Assembly (NCBI RefSeq): GCF_900102745.1
Contig: NZ_FMZF01000003.1
Coordinates: 514,681 to 578,680 of the forward strand
Direction of reading: 5' to 3'
Source of the DNA: Geodermatophilus telluris
GTDB lineage: Bacteria; Actinomycetota; Actinomycetes; Mycobacteriales; Geodermatophilaceae
DNA: 64,000 bases
The notes beneath the pieces were generated by a model. That model worked only from the letters and a program-made list of their open reading frames with translations, had not been told where the DNA came from and searched no databases. Below are positions 1 to 8,370 of the stretch, one piece after another. Positions within the stretch are counted from its first letter, which is position 1. Each line of letters starts with the position of its first letter. The position numbers and the translations under genes were made by a program.

Positions 1-955
1 CCAGCCGGCGGACGAAGGCCAGCGCTTCCGGGGCGCCGACCAGGCGGTCCATGCCGGCGTCCTCCCACTCCACCGAGATGGGCCCGTCGTAGCCGATGGT
101 GTTCAGCATCCGGAAGCATGCCTCCCACGGGACGTCGCCGTGGCCGGTGGAGACGAAGTCCCAGCCGCGCCGCGGGTCGGCCCAGGGCAGGTGCGAGCCC
201 ATCCGGCCGTTGCGGCCGTTGCCCACCTGGCGCTTCGCGTCCTTGCAGTCGACGTGGTAGATCCGGTCCCGGAAGTCCCAGATGAACGAGACCGGGTCGA
301 GGTCCTGCCACACGAAGTGCGACGGGTCCCAGTTCAGCCCGAAGGCCTCCCGGTGCCCGATGGCCTCCATCGTCCGCACCGTCGTCCAGTAGTCGTAGGC
401 GATCTCCGACGGGTGCACCTCGTGGGCGAACCGGACGCCGACCTCGTCGAAGACGTCGAGGATCGGGTTCCACCGGTCGGCGAAGTCGCGGTAGCCGTCG
501 GCGACCATCGACTCGGGCACCGGCGGGAACATCGCGACGGTCTTCCAGATCTTCGACCCGGTGAACCCGACGACGGTCTTCACGCCCAGCTTCGCCGCGG
601 CGCGGGCGGTCAGCTTCATCTCCTCGGCCGCGCGCTGCCGCACGCCCTCGGGGTCGCCGTCGCCCCAGACCCGCTTGTGCACGATGTCGCGGTGCCGCTC
701 GTCGATCGGGTCGTCGCAGACGGCCTGGCCGTTGAGGTGGTTGGAGATCGCGAAGACCGACAGGCCGTACTTCTCCAGCAGCGCCTTGCGCTCAGCGACG
801 TAGGAGTCGTCCTCCGCGGCGCGCAGCACGTCGAGGTGGTCGCCCCAGCAGGCGATCTCCAGGCCGTCGTAGCCCCACTCCGAGGCCAGCCGGCACACCT
901 CCTCGAAGGGCAGGTCGGCCCACTGGCCGGTGAAGAGAGTGACGGGACGGGGCAT
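1..955 (-). CDS. Sugar phosphate isomerase/epimerase, 3' end cut by window edge
   Basis: The frame opens with ATG at 955 ([20 protein letters not shown]) and stays open to base 1, so about 318 residues are visible and the C-terminus is missing. The fold is an AP-endonuclease-2 TIM barrel: the stretch [12 protein letters not shown] and the late ISVEWED motif are typical of xylose-isomerase-like sugar isomerases and supply metal-binding Glu, Asp and His residues. A ribosome site (GAAAGGACG) sits upstream, and the gap from the Gfo/Idh/MocA stop is only 19 bases, so it is the last visible gene of the ABC sugar operon. The pairing with Gfo/Idh/MocA suggests catabolism of an inositol-like or modified sugar. 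The exact substrate cannot be read from sequence. Confidence 0.85.
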   Translation of the reverse strand, partial: MPRPVTLFTGQWADLPFEEVCRLASEWGYDGLEIACWGDHLDVLRAAEDDSYVAERKALLEKYGLSVFAISNHLNGQAVCDDPIDERHRDIVHKRVWGDGDPEGVRQRAAEEMKLTARAAAKLGVKTVVGFTGSKIWKTVAMFPPVPESMVADGYRDFADRWNPILDVFDEVGVRFAHEVHPSEIAYDYWTTVRTMEAIGHREAFGLNWDPSHFVWQDLDPVSFIWDFRDRIYHVDCKDAKRQVGNGRNGRMGSHLPWADPRRGWDFVSTGHGDVPWEACFRMLNTIGYDGPISVEWEDAGMDRLVGAPEALAFVRRL

Positions 956-974
956 CAGAAGACGTCCTTTCGGC

Positions 975-2156
975 TCATGACGGGATCTCGGTCCAGGTCG
1001 ATCGGTCGGCGGCGCTGCGCTCGACGGCGTCGAGCACCCGCTGCACCTGCAGGCCGTCGGCGAAGGACGGCGCGGGGTCCTCGTCCCCGGCGATCGCCCT
1101 GACGAGGTCGACGACCTGGTGGGTGAAGCCGTGCTCGTAGCCCAGGCCGTGCCCGGCCGGCCACCAGGCGGCGACGTAGGGGTGCTCGGGCTCGGTGACG
1201 AGGATCCGGCGGAACCCGGCGGTCTCCGCGGGCTCCGTGCCGTCGAAGAACTCCAGGACGTTCATGTCCTCGAAGTCGAAGGCCAGGCTCCCCGCCGAGC
1301 CGTTGATCTCGATGCGGATGCCGTTCTTGCGGCCGAGCGCGAAGCGGGTGGCCTCGAAGACGCCCAGCGCCCCGCCGGTGAAGCGGCCGAGGAAGACGGC
1401 GGCGTCGTCCACGGTGACGGTGCCGGTGCCCTCGCCGCCGACGCCGGTGAGCGAGCCTGCCGAGGCCGGCAGGGGGCGCTCCCTGACGAACGTCTCCAGC
1501 ACCGCGCTGACGCCGGTCAGCTGCTGGCCGGTGACGTACTGCGTCAGGTCGACGATGTGCGCCCCGATGTCGCCGAGCGCACCCGAGCCGGCCCTGTCCT
1601 TCTCCAGCCGCCACGACATCGGCGCGGCGGGGTCGGCGATCCAGTCCTGCAGGTACTGCGCCCGCACGTGCCGGATCTCGCCCAGCCGGCCGTCGGCGAC
1701 GAGCTTGCGGGCCAGCCCGATCGCGGGCACCCGGCGGTAGGTGAAGCCGACCATCGACCGCACGCCGCGGGCCGCGGCCTTGGCGGCGGCCTCGGCCATC
1801 GCCTCGGCCTCGGCGACGGAGTTGGCCAGCGGCTTCTCGCAGAGCACGTGCTTGCCGGCCTCGAGAGCGGCGACGGCGATCTCGGCGTGGGTGTCGCCGG
1901 GGGTGCAGACGTCGACCAGGTCGACGTCGTCGCGCTCGACGACGCGGCGCCAGTCGGTCTCGGTGGACGACCAGCCCAGCGTGCCGGCGGCCGCGGCCAC
2001 GCGGGCGGCGTCACGACCGGCCAGCACGGTGAGCTCCGGCCGCAGCGGCAGGTCGAAGAAGTGGGGGGCGGTGCGCCAGGCCTGCGAGTGCGCCGCGCCC
2101 ATGAAGGCGTGTCCGATGAGGCCCACCCCGAGGGTCGGCCGGTCAGGTGAGGTCAT
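975..2156 (-). CDS. Gfo/Idh/MocA-family NAD(P)-dependent oxidoreductase
   Basis: The 393-residue protein starts [20 protein letters not shown], an N-terminal Rossmann fold with the GxGxxG-like dinucleotide motif, followed by the family signature [10 protein letters not shown] near residue 100, in which the EKP lysine is the usual catalytic/binding residue. The C-terminal alpha/beta domain ends WTEIPS. It probably oxidises or reduces a sugar or cyclitol hydroxyl in the cytoplasm. It lies between the ABC binding-protein gene and the isomerase, which suggests they act on the transported substrate. The ATG at 2156 was chosen because residues upstream of it in the same frame look like noise. Inositol-dehydrogenase-like activity is possible but unproven. 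Confidence 0.88.
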   Translation of the reverse strand: MTSPDRPTLGVGLIGHAFMGAAHSQAWRTAPHFFDLPLRPELTVLAGRDAARVAAAAGTLGWSSTETDWRRVVERDDVDLVDVCTPGDTHAEIAVAALEAGKHVLCEKPLANSVAEAEAMAEAAAKAAARGVRSMVGFTYRRVPAIGLARKLVADGRLGEIRHVRAQYLQDWIADPAAPMSWRLEKDRAGSGALGDIGAHIVDLTQYVTGQQLTGVSAVLETFVRERPLPASAGSLTGVGGEGTGTVTVDDAAVFLGRFTGGALGVFEATRFALGRKNGIRIEINGSAGSLAFDFEDMNVLEFFDGTEPAETAGFRRILVTEPEHPYVAAWWPAGHGLGYEHGFTHQVVDLVRAIAGDEDPAPSFADGLQVQRVLDAVERSAADRSTWTEIPS

Positions 2157-2172
2157 GAGGGCTCCCGGAGTG

Positions 2173-2208
2173 GGACGGGGCCGCCGGCGTGCACCGGCGG
2201 CCCCGTCC
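2173..2208 (-). terminator. Strong intergenic hairpin after the binding-protein gene
   Basis: Perfect 15-base arms (GGACGGGGCCGCCGG and its complement) flank a 6-base loop, immediately downstream of the binding-protein stop at 2216 and upstream of the oxidoreductase. There is no T-run. It may attenuate transcription or protect the upstream mRNA so that binding protein is made in excess, which is common in ABC operons. Confidence 0.6.
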
Positions 2209-2215
2209 GGGCGGA

Positions 2216-3271
2216 TCAGGACTCGAAGGCGCTGTCGATGTACTGGTCGACGTTGTCCGCGGTGACGACCGGCGCGTTGAGCACGATCTGCCGCGGGACC
2301 TCGACCTCGACCAGGTCGGACAGGGCCTTGTCCTGCGCGAGCAGGCGGGCCAGCCGCACGCCGTCGGCGGCCTGGGTCGACGGGTAGATGACCGTCGCCT
2401 GCAGCACCGAGTTCCCCTCCTGGATGGCGCGCATCGCGTTGGCCGAGCCGGCGCCGCCGACCATGAAGAACTCGTCGCGGCCGGCGCTCTCGATCGCGGC
2501 CAGCACGCCGACGCCCTGGTCGTCGTCGTGGTTCCAGATGGCGTCGATCTGCGGCGCGGCCTGCAGCAGGTTGGAGGCCGCCTCCTCGCCGCCCTCGACG
2601 GTGAAGTCGGCGGCGACGCGGTTGCTCACCTCGAGCCCGCAGTCGGCCAGCGCGTCGGCGAAGCCCTGGCTGCGGTCCTGGGTCAGCGGCAGCGAGTCGA
2701 TGCCGGCGATCTCGGCGACGACGGCGTCGGGCTGGTCGCCGAGCTGCTCGCAGACGTAGGTGCCGGCCGAGACGCCCATGCCGTAGTTGTCCCCGAGGAT
2801 CGTGGCGCGGGCGGCGAACGGGCTGTCGAACTCGCGGTCGACGTTGATGACCGGGATGCCGGCCTCCATCGCCTGCAGCGCGACCGGGGTCAGCGCGGCG
2901 CCGTCGAAGGGCAGCAGCACGATGGCGTCGACGCCGTCGTTGATGAAGGTCTCGACCTGGCTGATCTGGGTGCTGACGTCGTTGGTGCCCTCCGCGACCA
3001 CCAGCTCGACGTCCTCGTAGCCGTCGGCCTCGGCGCGCGCGGCCTCGGTGATGCCGGCCATCCAGCCGTGGTCGGCCGCCGGCGCGGAGAAGCCGATGGT
3101 GACGGTGTCGCCGGCCTCGTCGTTGTCGCTGGCGGCCTGGTTGCCCCCGCCGCCGCCGCTGGACTCCTCCGGGGTGTTGCTGGTGCAGCCGGCCACGAGC
3201 ACGCCCGCGCTGAGCAGGGCGACCGTGGCGTACGGCAGGCGGCGGAACGGACGCTGCCTCGTTGCAAACAT
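2216..3271 (-). CDS. Sugar ABC transporter substrate-binding lipoprotein
   Basis: The 351-residue protein begins MFATRQRPFRRLPYATVALL and has a signal peptide ending in a lipobox LVAGC with the lipidated Cys at residue 29, followed by a Gly/Asn/Ser linker. The mature part is a periplasmic-binding-protein type 1 (RbsB/LacI-like) domain: VTIGFSAPAADHGWM, a DAIVLLPFDGAAL segment, and VINVDREF. It should sit on the outer face of the membrane and deliver a sugar to the permease encoded upstream. The ribosome site GGAGAAGAG precedes ATG 3271. It is flanked by permease and oxidoreductase in one operon and by a hairpin on its 3' side. Confidence 0.92.
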   Translation of the reverse strand: MFATRQRPFRRLPYATVALLSAGVLVAGCTSNTPEESSGGGGGNQAASDNDEAGDTVTIGFSAPAADHGWMAGITEAARAEADGYEDVELVVAEGTNDVSTQISQVETFINDGVDAIVLLPFDGAALTPVALQAMEAGIPVINVDREFDSPFAARATILGDNYGMGVSAGTYVCEQLGDQPDAVVAEIAGIDSLPLTQDRSQGFADALADCGLEVSNRVAADFTVEGGEEAASNLLQAAPQIDAIWNHDDDQGVGVLAAIESAGRDEFFMVGGAGSANAMRAIQEGNSVLQATVIYPSTQAADGVRLARLLAQDKALSDLVEVEVPRQIVLNAPVVTADNVDQYIDSAFES

Positions 3272-3378
3272 GCTCTTCTCCTCGGGTGTCGCCTCCCTGT
3301 CCGGGAGTCGGGTGGGACGCCACCGGACGGACGGCCCGGTGGGTGGTGCGGTCCGGCGCGCCGGTGGCGCGCCGGGGG

Positions 3379-4542
3379 TCAGAGCGCCGTGCCGCTGGCG
3401 GCGGGGCTGGTGCCGCCGGGTCCGCCCTGGGCGGCCGAGCCACCGGAGACCGCGCCGGACGGCGAGCCGGGGCCGAGGGCGCCTGCGGACGGCGGTCCCG
3501 CGGTGGGCCGGCGGAAGCTGAAGCCGCCGGTGGCCAGCCGCTGCTGGAGCAGGACGGCGAGGATGATGATCACGCCGCGGGCGACGGCCTGCGCCGAGCT
3601 CGACAGGTTGTTGAGCGTGAAGACGTTGCCGAGCGTGGTGAAGATCAGCACGCCCAGCACGGTGCCGACGACGGTGCCGCGGCCGCCGATGAGCAGCGTG
3701 CCGCCGATGACGACCGCGGCGATGGCGTCGAGCTCGTAGAGGGTGCCGTGCGTGGAGCTGCCGGTGGTCGTGCGGGCCATGAGCATCACGGCCGCGATGC
3801 CGCAGCAGACGCCGGACAGCACGTAGAGCTTCACCGTGTGCCGCTGCACCCGGATGCCGGCCAGCCGGGCGGCCTCGGCGTTGCCGCCGACGGCGAAGGT
3901 GCGCCGGCCGAACGTGGTGCGGTTGAGCAGCACCCAGCCGGCCACGGCGACCAGCACGAAGATGATCACCAGCGTCGGGATGCCGAGCACGTCGCCGGAG
4001 AAGAAGCCGAGGAAGTCGCGGTCGCGCACGATCTGGGTGCGGCGGTTGGCGATGATCTCGGCCAGGCCGCGGGCGGCGGCCAGCATCGCCAGCGTCGCGA
4101 TGAACGCCGCCAGCCTCCCGTAGGCGATGACCAGGCCGTTGACCAGCCCGGCGACCGAGCCGACGACGACCGCCGTGAACACCATGACGATCCAGTGGGT
4201 GTCCTCGGCCATCTGCTGGGTGGCCAGCGTGGTGGCCCAGACCGACGACAGCGCCACCAGCGCGCCGACCGACAGGTCGATGCCCCCGCCGATGATCACG
4301 AAGGTCATGCCGATGCTGACCACGCCGATGACCGAGGCCAGCCGCAGGATGGTCAGCACGTTGTCGACGCTGGCGAAGCGGTCGCCCGCGGTGGCCACGC
4401 CGACGACGCACAGGAGGACCAGCGCGACTACCAGGCCCAGGTTGCGGCCCACCGGCCCGGCCAGCAGGCCCCCACCGGACCGGCCGCGGCCCTCGGCCGC
4501 CCCCGTCGCCGCCGTCGTCGTCACCGTGCTGCCCTGGCTCAT
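3379..4542 (-). CDS. Sugar ABC transporter permease (RbsC family)
   Basis: The 387-residue protein has a short hydrophilic N-terminus and about 8-10 hydrophobic segments. It contains the RbsC/AraH-type signatures GGGIDLSVGALVALS, FAVGGNAEAARLAGI and VIGGTLLIGGRGTVVGTVLG. It forms the membrane channel for the sugar bound by the downstream lipoprotein. An unusual Gly/Ser/Pro-rich tail of about 50 residues follows the last helix (SFRRPTAGPPSAGALG onward). Its ATG overlaps the ATPase stop as ATGA, so the two are translationally coupled. Confidence 0.92.
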   Translation of the reverse strand: MSQGSTVTTTAATGAAEGRGRSGGGLLAGPVGRNLGLVVALVLLCVVGVATAGDRFASVDNVLTILRLASVIGVVSIGMTFVIIGGGIDLSVGALVALSSVWATTLATQQMAEDTHWIVMVFTAVVVGSVAGLVNGLVIAYGRLAAFIATLAMLAAARGLAEIIANRRTQIVRDRDFLGFFSGDVLGIPTLVIIFVLVAVAGWVLLNRTTFGRRTFAVGGNAEAARLAGIRVQRHTVKLYVLSGVCCGIAAVMLMARTTTGSSTHGTLYELDAIAAVVIGGTLLIGGRGTVVGTVLGVLIFTTLGNVFTLNNLSSSAQAVARGVIIILAVLLQQRLATGGFSFRRPTAGPPSAGALGPGSPSGAVSGGSAAQGGPGGTSPAASGTAL

Positions 4543-6158
4543 GCCACGGTCCCTTCGTGCTGCGTCTTCTCCAGGCGCGTCGTCCCGGCGCCTGACGTGT
4601 GGTGGAGTTCCGGCGCGACGCCGTGCGTGGTGGTCCCCTGCATGACGAGGTCGAGCACCCGGTGCTCGTCGAGCGCGTCGGCCGGCTCCTCGGCGAGCAC
4701 CCGGCCCTCGGCGACCACGAGCACGCGGTCGGCCAGGCCCAGCACCTCCGGGATCTCGCTGGAGACCACGACGACGGCCACGCCGCGGTCGGCGAGGTCG
4801 CGCACCAGCGCGTAGATCTCCGAGCGGGCGCCGACGTCGACGCCGCGGGTGGGCTCGTCGAGCAGCAGCACCCGGCAGTCGCGCAGCAGCCAGCGGGCCA
4901 GCACGACCTTCTGCTGGTTGCCGCCGGAGAGGGTGCGCACCTCGCGGGTCTCGTCGGCGGGGCGCACGTCCAGCGAGCGGACCTGCTCCCGCGCGGCCGC
5001 CCGCTCGCCGGCCCCCGACAGGAAGCCGCCGCGGGCGAACCGGGCCAGGCTGGAGATCGAGATGTTGCGGGCCACCGACTCGCCGAGCAGCAGCGCCTGG
5101 CTCTTGCGCTCCTCGGGGGCCAGGCCCACGCCGGCGGCGACCGCGGACCCGACGTCGCCGGGGCGCAGCGCCCGGCCGCCGACGCGCACCCGGCCCGAGG
5201 TGGCGCGCCGGGCGCCGTAGACGGTCTCGAGGACCTCCGAGCGGCCCGACCCGACCAGCCCGGCCAGCCCGACGATCTCGCCGGGCCGGACGGTGAAGGA
5301 GACACCGGAGAAGGCGCCGCGCAGGCCGAGGTCCTCGACCTCCAGCAGCGGCGGGGTGCCCGCCGCCACCGGCGTGCGCCGCTCCGGGAAGACGTACTCG
5401 ATGGTGCGGCCGGTCATCAGCGTGATGACCTCGCGGGTGGGCGTCTCGCGCGCCGGGAGCCCGGTGGCCACGGTGCGGCCGTCCTTGAGCACGGTGATCC
5501 GGTCGCCGATCTCGCGGATCTCCTCGAGCCGGTGGGAGATGTAGACGACGGCCACGCCGGAGGCGGTGAGGTCGCGGATGACGGCGAAGAGCCGCTCGAC
5601 CTCCTCGTTGTCGAGCACCGCCGAGGGCTCGTCCATGATGATCAGCCGCGCGTCCTGCGACAGCGCCCGCGCGATGCTGACCATCTGCTGCGAGGCCGCC
5701 GACAGCGAGCCGACCTCCGCGCCGGGCCGGATCTCGGGGTGGCCGAGCCGGGTGAGCAGCTCGGCGGCCCGCCGGTTGATCTCGCGGGGCCGCACGAACC
5801 CCAGCTGCGCCTGCTCGCGGCCGAGGAAGACGTTGTCGGCGACGGTGAGCCCGGCGACCAGGTCGAGCTCCTGGTAGATCGTCGCGATGCCCAGCCGCAG
5901 CGCCGCCTGCGGGTTGCCCAGCGCGACCCGCTCGCCCTGCCAGGAGATGGTGCCCTCGTCGGGCTGGTGCGCCCCGGCGAGCACCTTGATCAGCGTCGAC
6001 TTGCCGGCGCCGTTCTGGCCGAGCAGGCAGTGCACCTCGCCGGCCCGCACGTCGAGGTCGACGCCGCCGAGCGCCCGGACGCCCGGGAACGTCTTGACGA
6101 TGCCCTGCATCTCCAGCAGCGGCGCGTCGGACCGCGCCTCCCGTGCCGGCGCGGTCAC
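4539..6158 (-). CDS. Sugar ABC transporter ATP-binding protein, two ABC domains (RbsA family)
   Basis: Two tandem nucleotide-binding domains are present. The first has Walker A GQNGAGKS, Q-loop IYQELDL, a weakly conserved signature LSAASQQ and Walker B LIIMDEPSAVL. The second has a degenerate Walker A (GLAGLVGSGRSEV), the signature LSGGNQQK and Walker B VLLLDEPTRG. This is standard for RbsA/MglA-type ATPases. I prefer GTG 6158 (VTAPAREARSDAPLLEM, 539 residues), which fits family length. An in-frame ATG at 6236 would add 26 Arg-rich residues and lacks a ribosome site. GTG 6158 overlaps the stop of a short upstream frame that has a strong ribosome site, described separately. It is the first structural gene of the operon. 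Confidence 0.9.
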   Translation of the reverse strand: MTAPAREARSDAPLLEMQGIVKTFPGVRALGGVDLDVRAGEVHCLLGQNGAGKSTLIKVLAGAHQPDEGTISWQGERVALGNPQAALRLGIATIYQELDLVAGLTVADNVFLGREQAQLGFVRPREINRRAAELLTRLGHPEIRPGAEVGSLSAASQQMVSIARALSQDARLIIMDEPSAVLDNEEVERLFAVIRDLTASGVAVVYISHRLEEIREIGDRITVLKDGRTVATGLPARETPTREVITLMTGRTIEYVFPERRTPVAAGTPPLLEVEDLGLRGAFSGVSFTVRPGEIVGLAGLVGSGRSEVLETVYGARRATSGRVRVGGRALRPGDVGSAVAAGVGLAPEERKSQALLLGESVARNISISSLARFARGGFLSGAGERAAAREQVRSLDVRPADETREVRTLSGGNQQKVVLARWLLRDCRVLLLDEPTRGVDVGARSEIYALVRDLADRGVAVVVVSSEIPEVLGLADRVLVVAEGRVLAEEPADALDEHRVLDLVMQGTTTHGVAPELHHTSGAGTTRLEKTQHEGTVA

Positions 6159-6212
6159 CGGGCGCCCGCCCCGGTACCGCCGGCGGTCGGCCGTCCTGTC
6201 CCGCTGTCCACG
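6156..6212 (-). other. Possible 18-codon leader ORF coupled to the ABC ATPase
   Basis: GTG at 6212 follows a good ribosome site (GGAGGAG, 4 bases away) and opens an 18-codon frame (VDSGTGRPTAGGTGAGAR) whose TGA overlaps the GTG start of the ATPase as GTGA. The ATPase start itself has only a weak ribosome site, so coupling would explain how it is translated. It may instead be chance in GC-rich sequence. The peptide has no recognisable regulatory codon run. Confidence 0.4.
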
Positions 6213-6250
6213 GCACTCCTCCCGACTTCTGCTCATCGTTGACCATTAGT

Positions 6251-6292
6251 CCGCTGAGCGGAGAACGTATGAGCGGAGTCACGAGAGGTCAA
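6251..6292 (-). promoter_or_regulatory. Promoter and candidate operator of the sugar ABC operon
   Basis: On the minus strand TTGACC (6292-6287) is followed after 17 bases by TACGTT (6269-6264), a good vegetative-sigma promoter. Just downstream, at the expected transcription start, lies the inverted repeat CCGCT-G-AGCGG (6251-6261). The 9-base word TGAGCGGAG is directly repeated at 6255-6263 and 6270-6278, covering the -10 element. This arrangement suits a repressor, and the ROK-family regulator encoded just upstream is the obvious candidate. Confidence 0.65.
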
Positions 6293-6371
6293 GACCCGGC
6301 GCGCACGGGTGACCCGATCGAGACGTGCGGGGACGCCGGGACGCGGCGCCGGTGGGCCGGGCGCCCGGGGG

Positions 6372-7553
6372 TCAGCGGGCGACGGTGGCGCGCGCCAGCG
6401 CCTCGTGCACCGAGTCCTCGTCGAGCCAGCCCTCGATGGCCATGAGCGCGGCGCCGACCCGGCCGGAGAGGTCCGGGGCGTCGCTGACGGTGATCTCCAG
6501 CGCGCGGGCGGCCAGCGGCATCGAGCGCGCGTAGACCGCCTCGCGGATGCCGGCGAGCAGCGGCACGCCGGCGCGGGCGACGCCCCCGGACATGACGATC
6601 CGGTGCGGGTTGAAGAAGTTGACCAGCGCGGCCAGCACGGTGCCGATCGTGCGGCCGGCGCTGCGGACCAGCTCCAGCGCCTGGCCGTCGCCCAGGGCGG
6701 CGCGCTCGACGACCTCGCGGGTCGTCGTCACCGGCATCCCGGCGGCCTGGGCGTCGCGCAGCAGCGCCCCGCCGCCGGCGATGGCCTCCAGGCAGTTGAC
6801 CTGGCCGCAGCGGCAGACGACCTCGCGGCCGTCGGCGGCCGGCACGTGGATGTGCCCGATGTCCCCGGCGCTGCCCTGGGCGCCGCGGTAGACGCCGCCG
6901 TCGACGACGATCCCGCAGCCGATGCCGGTGCCGACCTTGACGACGAGCACGTCCTGCACCGACCCGGCGACGCCCATCTCGCCCAGCGCCATCACGTTGA
7001 CGTCGTTGTCCACGAACACCGGGCAGCCGTAGCGGCCGAACGCCGACGGGATCGGGTAGTCGTGCCAGCCGGGCATGATCGGCGGGTGCGAGGGCCGCCC
7101 GGTCGAGAACTCCACCGGGCCGGGGACGCCGATGCCGACGGCGCACACGTCGGCCGCGGTGAGCCCCGCCTCGGCGAGCACCTGCTGGGCCAGCCGCTCG
7201 ACCTCGGCGAGCACCCGGTCGGGGCCCTCGGCGATGTCGATCGGGTGCCCGACGGTGGCCAGGACCTGCGCCGAGAGGTCGGTGACCGCGACGTCGACGC
7301 TGGTCACCCCGAGGTCGACGGCGAGCACGCACCCGGCCGCGCTGTTGAAGCGCAGCAGCGTCGGGGGGCGCCCGCCGGTGCTCCAGCCGCGGCCGCCCTC
7401 CTCCAGCAGGCCCGCGGCGATGAGCTGGTCGACGCGGGCGCTGACGGTGTTGCGCGCCGCGCCGGTCAGCGCGACCAGCTCGGCGCGGCTCCGCGCGCGG
7501 CCGGTGCGCACGTGGTGGAGCAGCGCGCCGGCGGAGGCGGAGGAGGTGGCCAT
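6372..7553 (-). CDS. ROK-family transcriptional regulator / sugar kinase-like protein
   Basis: The 393-residue protein has an N-terminal winged-helix DNA-binding region (residues about 5-70; VSARVDQLIAAGLLEEGGRG) followed by a ROK actin-like ATPase domain with the dinucleotide loop AVDLGVTSVDVAV, the catalytic Asp region DNDVNVMALGE, GDIGHIHV and the zinc-binding CRCGQVNCLE. This architecture is that of NagC/XylR/Mlc-type repressors. The start is ATG 7553. It lies 120 bases upstream of the ABC operon promoter on the same strand and probably controls it. An alpha/beta hydrolase gene ends 4 bases upstream of its start. Confidence 0.88.
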   Translation of the reverse strand: MATSSASAGALLHHVRTGRARSRAELVALTGAARNTVSARVDQLIAAGLLEEGGRGWSTGGRPPTLLRFNSAAGCVLAVDLGVTSVDVAVTDLSAQVLATVGHPIDIAEGPDRVLAEVERLAQQVLAEAGLTAADVCAVGIGVPGPVEFSTGRPSHPPIMPGWHDYPIPSAFGRYGCPVFVDNDVNVMALGEMGVAGSVQDVLVVKVGTGIGCGIVVDGGVYRGAQGSAGDIGHIHVPAADGREVVCRCGQVNCLEAIAGGGALLRDAQAAGMPVTTTREVVERAALGDGQALELVRSAGRTIGTVLAALVNFFNPHRIVMSGGVARAGVPLLAGIREAVYARSMPLAARALEITVSDAPDLSGRVGAALMAIEGWLDEDSVHEALARATVAR

Positions 7554-7557
7554 GCGG

Positions 7558-8286
7558 TCATGGTGACACGCCGCGAACCCTGTCCCCGCCCGTCGGCGTC
7601 GCCCGGTCGAGTGCCGCGCGCAGCACCGCGGCGACCGCGTCGGGGTGCGTCTGCGGCGTCATGTGCGCCGCGCCCGGCAGCTCCACGAGGGCACCCCGCG
7701 GCGCGGCCGCCGCGAGCCGCCGCGCCCAGTCGGCCGGACAGAGCCGGTCGCGGGTGCCGCGGACGACGGTCACCGGCACGCCGACGGCGCGCAACCGGGC
7801 GTCGGTGCGGTCGGGGGCGGCGACCCGCCACAGCGCCCGCATCGCGCGGGGCCCGGTCGACAGCCACTGGACGAGCACCAGCGGCAGCTGCCACCAGGGC
7901 TCGCGCAGCGCCGTCCGCAGCCACCGGCCGGCCAGCCGCGGCGCCGAGCGCAGCCGCGGGTCGGTGGTCGGGCCGAGCAGCACGACACCGGCCACCCGCG
8001 GGTCGACGGCGGCCGCGGCGACCACCTGGCAGCTCTGCGAGTGCCCGACGAGCACCACCGGGCCGGTGTCCAGTCGGTCGCGGAGCCGCCCGGCCAGCAC
8101 GTCGAGGCCGGGAACGGGTGCAGAGCGCCCCATCCCGGGTAGGAGCACGAGGTCGGCGGGCACCCGCCGGCGCAGCCGCCACGACGACCGGCCGTCGAGC
8201 CCCAGGCCCGGCACCAGCACGAGTCGGGGGATGACCGGAGGCACCGGCCCGGTTGTACCGAACGGTGGTACCGGCCGCGAGCGCAC
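7558..8286 (-). CDS. Alpha/beta-hydrolase fold protein
   Basis: A 242-residue protein of the alpha/beta-hydrolase superfamily. It has an oxyanion-type LVLVPGLGLDG near the N-terminus, the nucleophile elbow GHSQSC (Ser in GxSxS), an acid in VRGTRDRLCP and a catalytic His in GAAHM near the C-terminus, so the triad looks complete. Starts GTG 8286 or GTG 8244 (VPPVIPRL) are both possible. It is separated from the ROK gene by 4 bases and is probably cotranscribed with it. The substrate is not evident. Confidence 0.8.
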   Translation of the reverse strand: MRSRPVPPFGTTGPVPPVIPRLVLVPGLGLDGRSSWRLRRRVPADLVLLPGMGRSAPVPGLDVLAGRLRDRLDTGPVVLVGHSQSCQVVAAAAVDPRVAGVVLLGPTTDPRLRSAPRLAGRWLRTALREPWWQLPLVLVQWLSTGPRAMRALWRVAAPDRTDARLRAVGVPVTVVRGTRDRLCPADWARRLAAAAPRGALVELPGAAHMTPQTHPDAVAAVLRAALDRATPTGGDRVRGVSP

Positions 8287-8370
8287 CGAGAGGTCGCCGT
8301 GACCGGGATCACCCGCCCGAGCGGCCAGCCACCGGACGCCGGACCTGCCGACAGGAGAGGATCAGTCATC

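Noticed and set aside
6159-6236. ATG 6236 as the ABC ATPase start
   Set aside because: It lacks a ribosome site and adds an Arg-rich non-family stretch; GTG 6158 fits family length better, although it is not certain.
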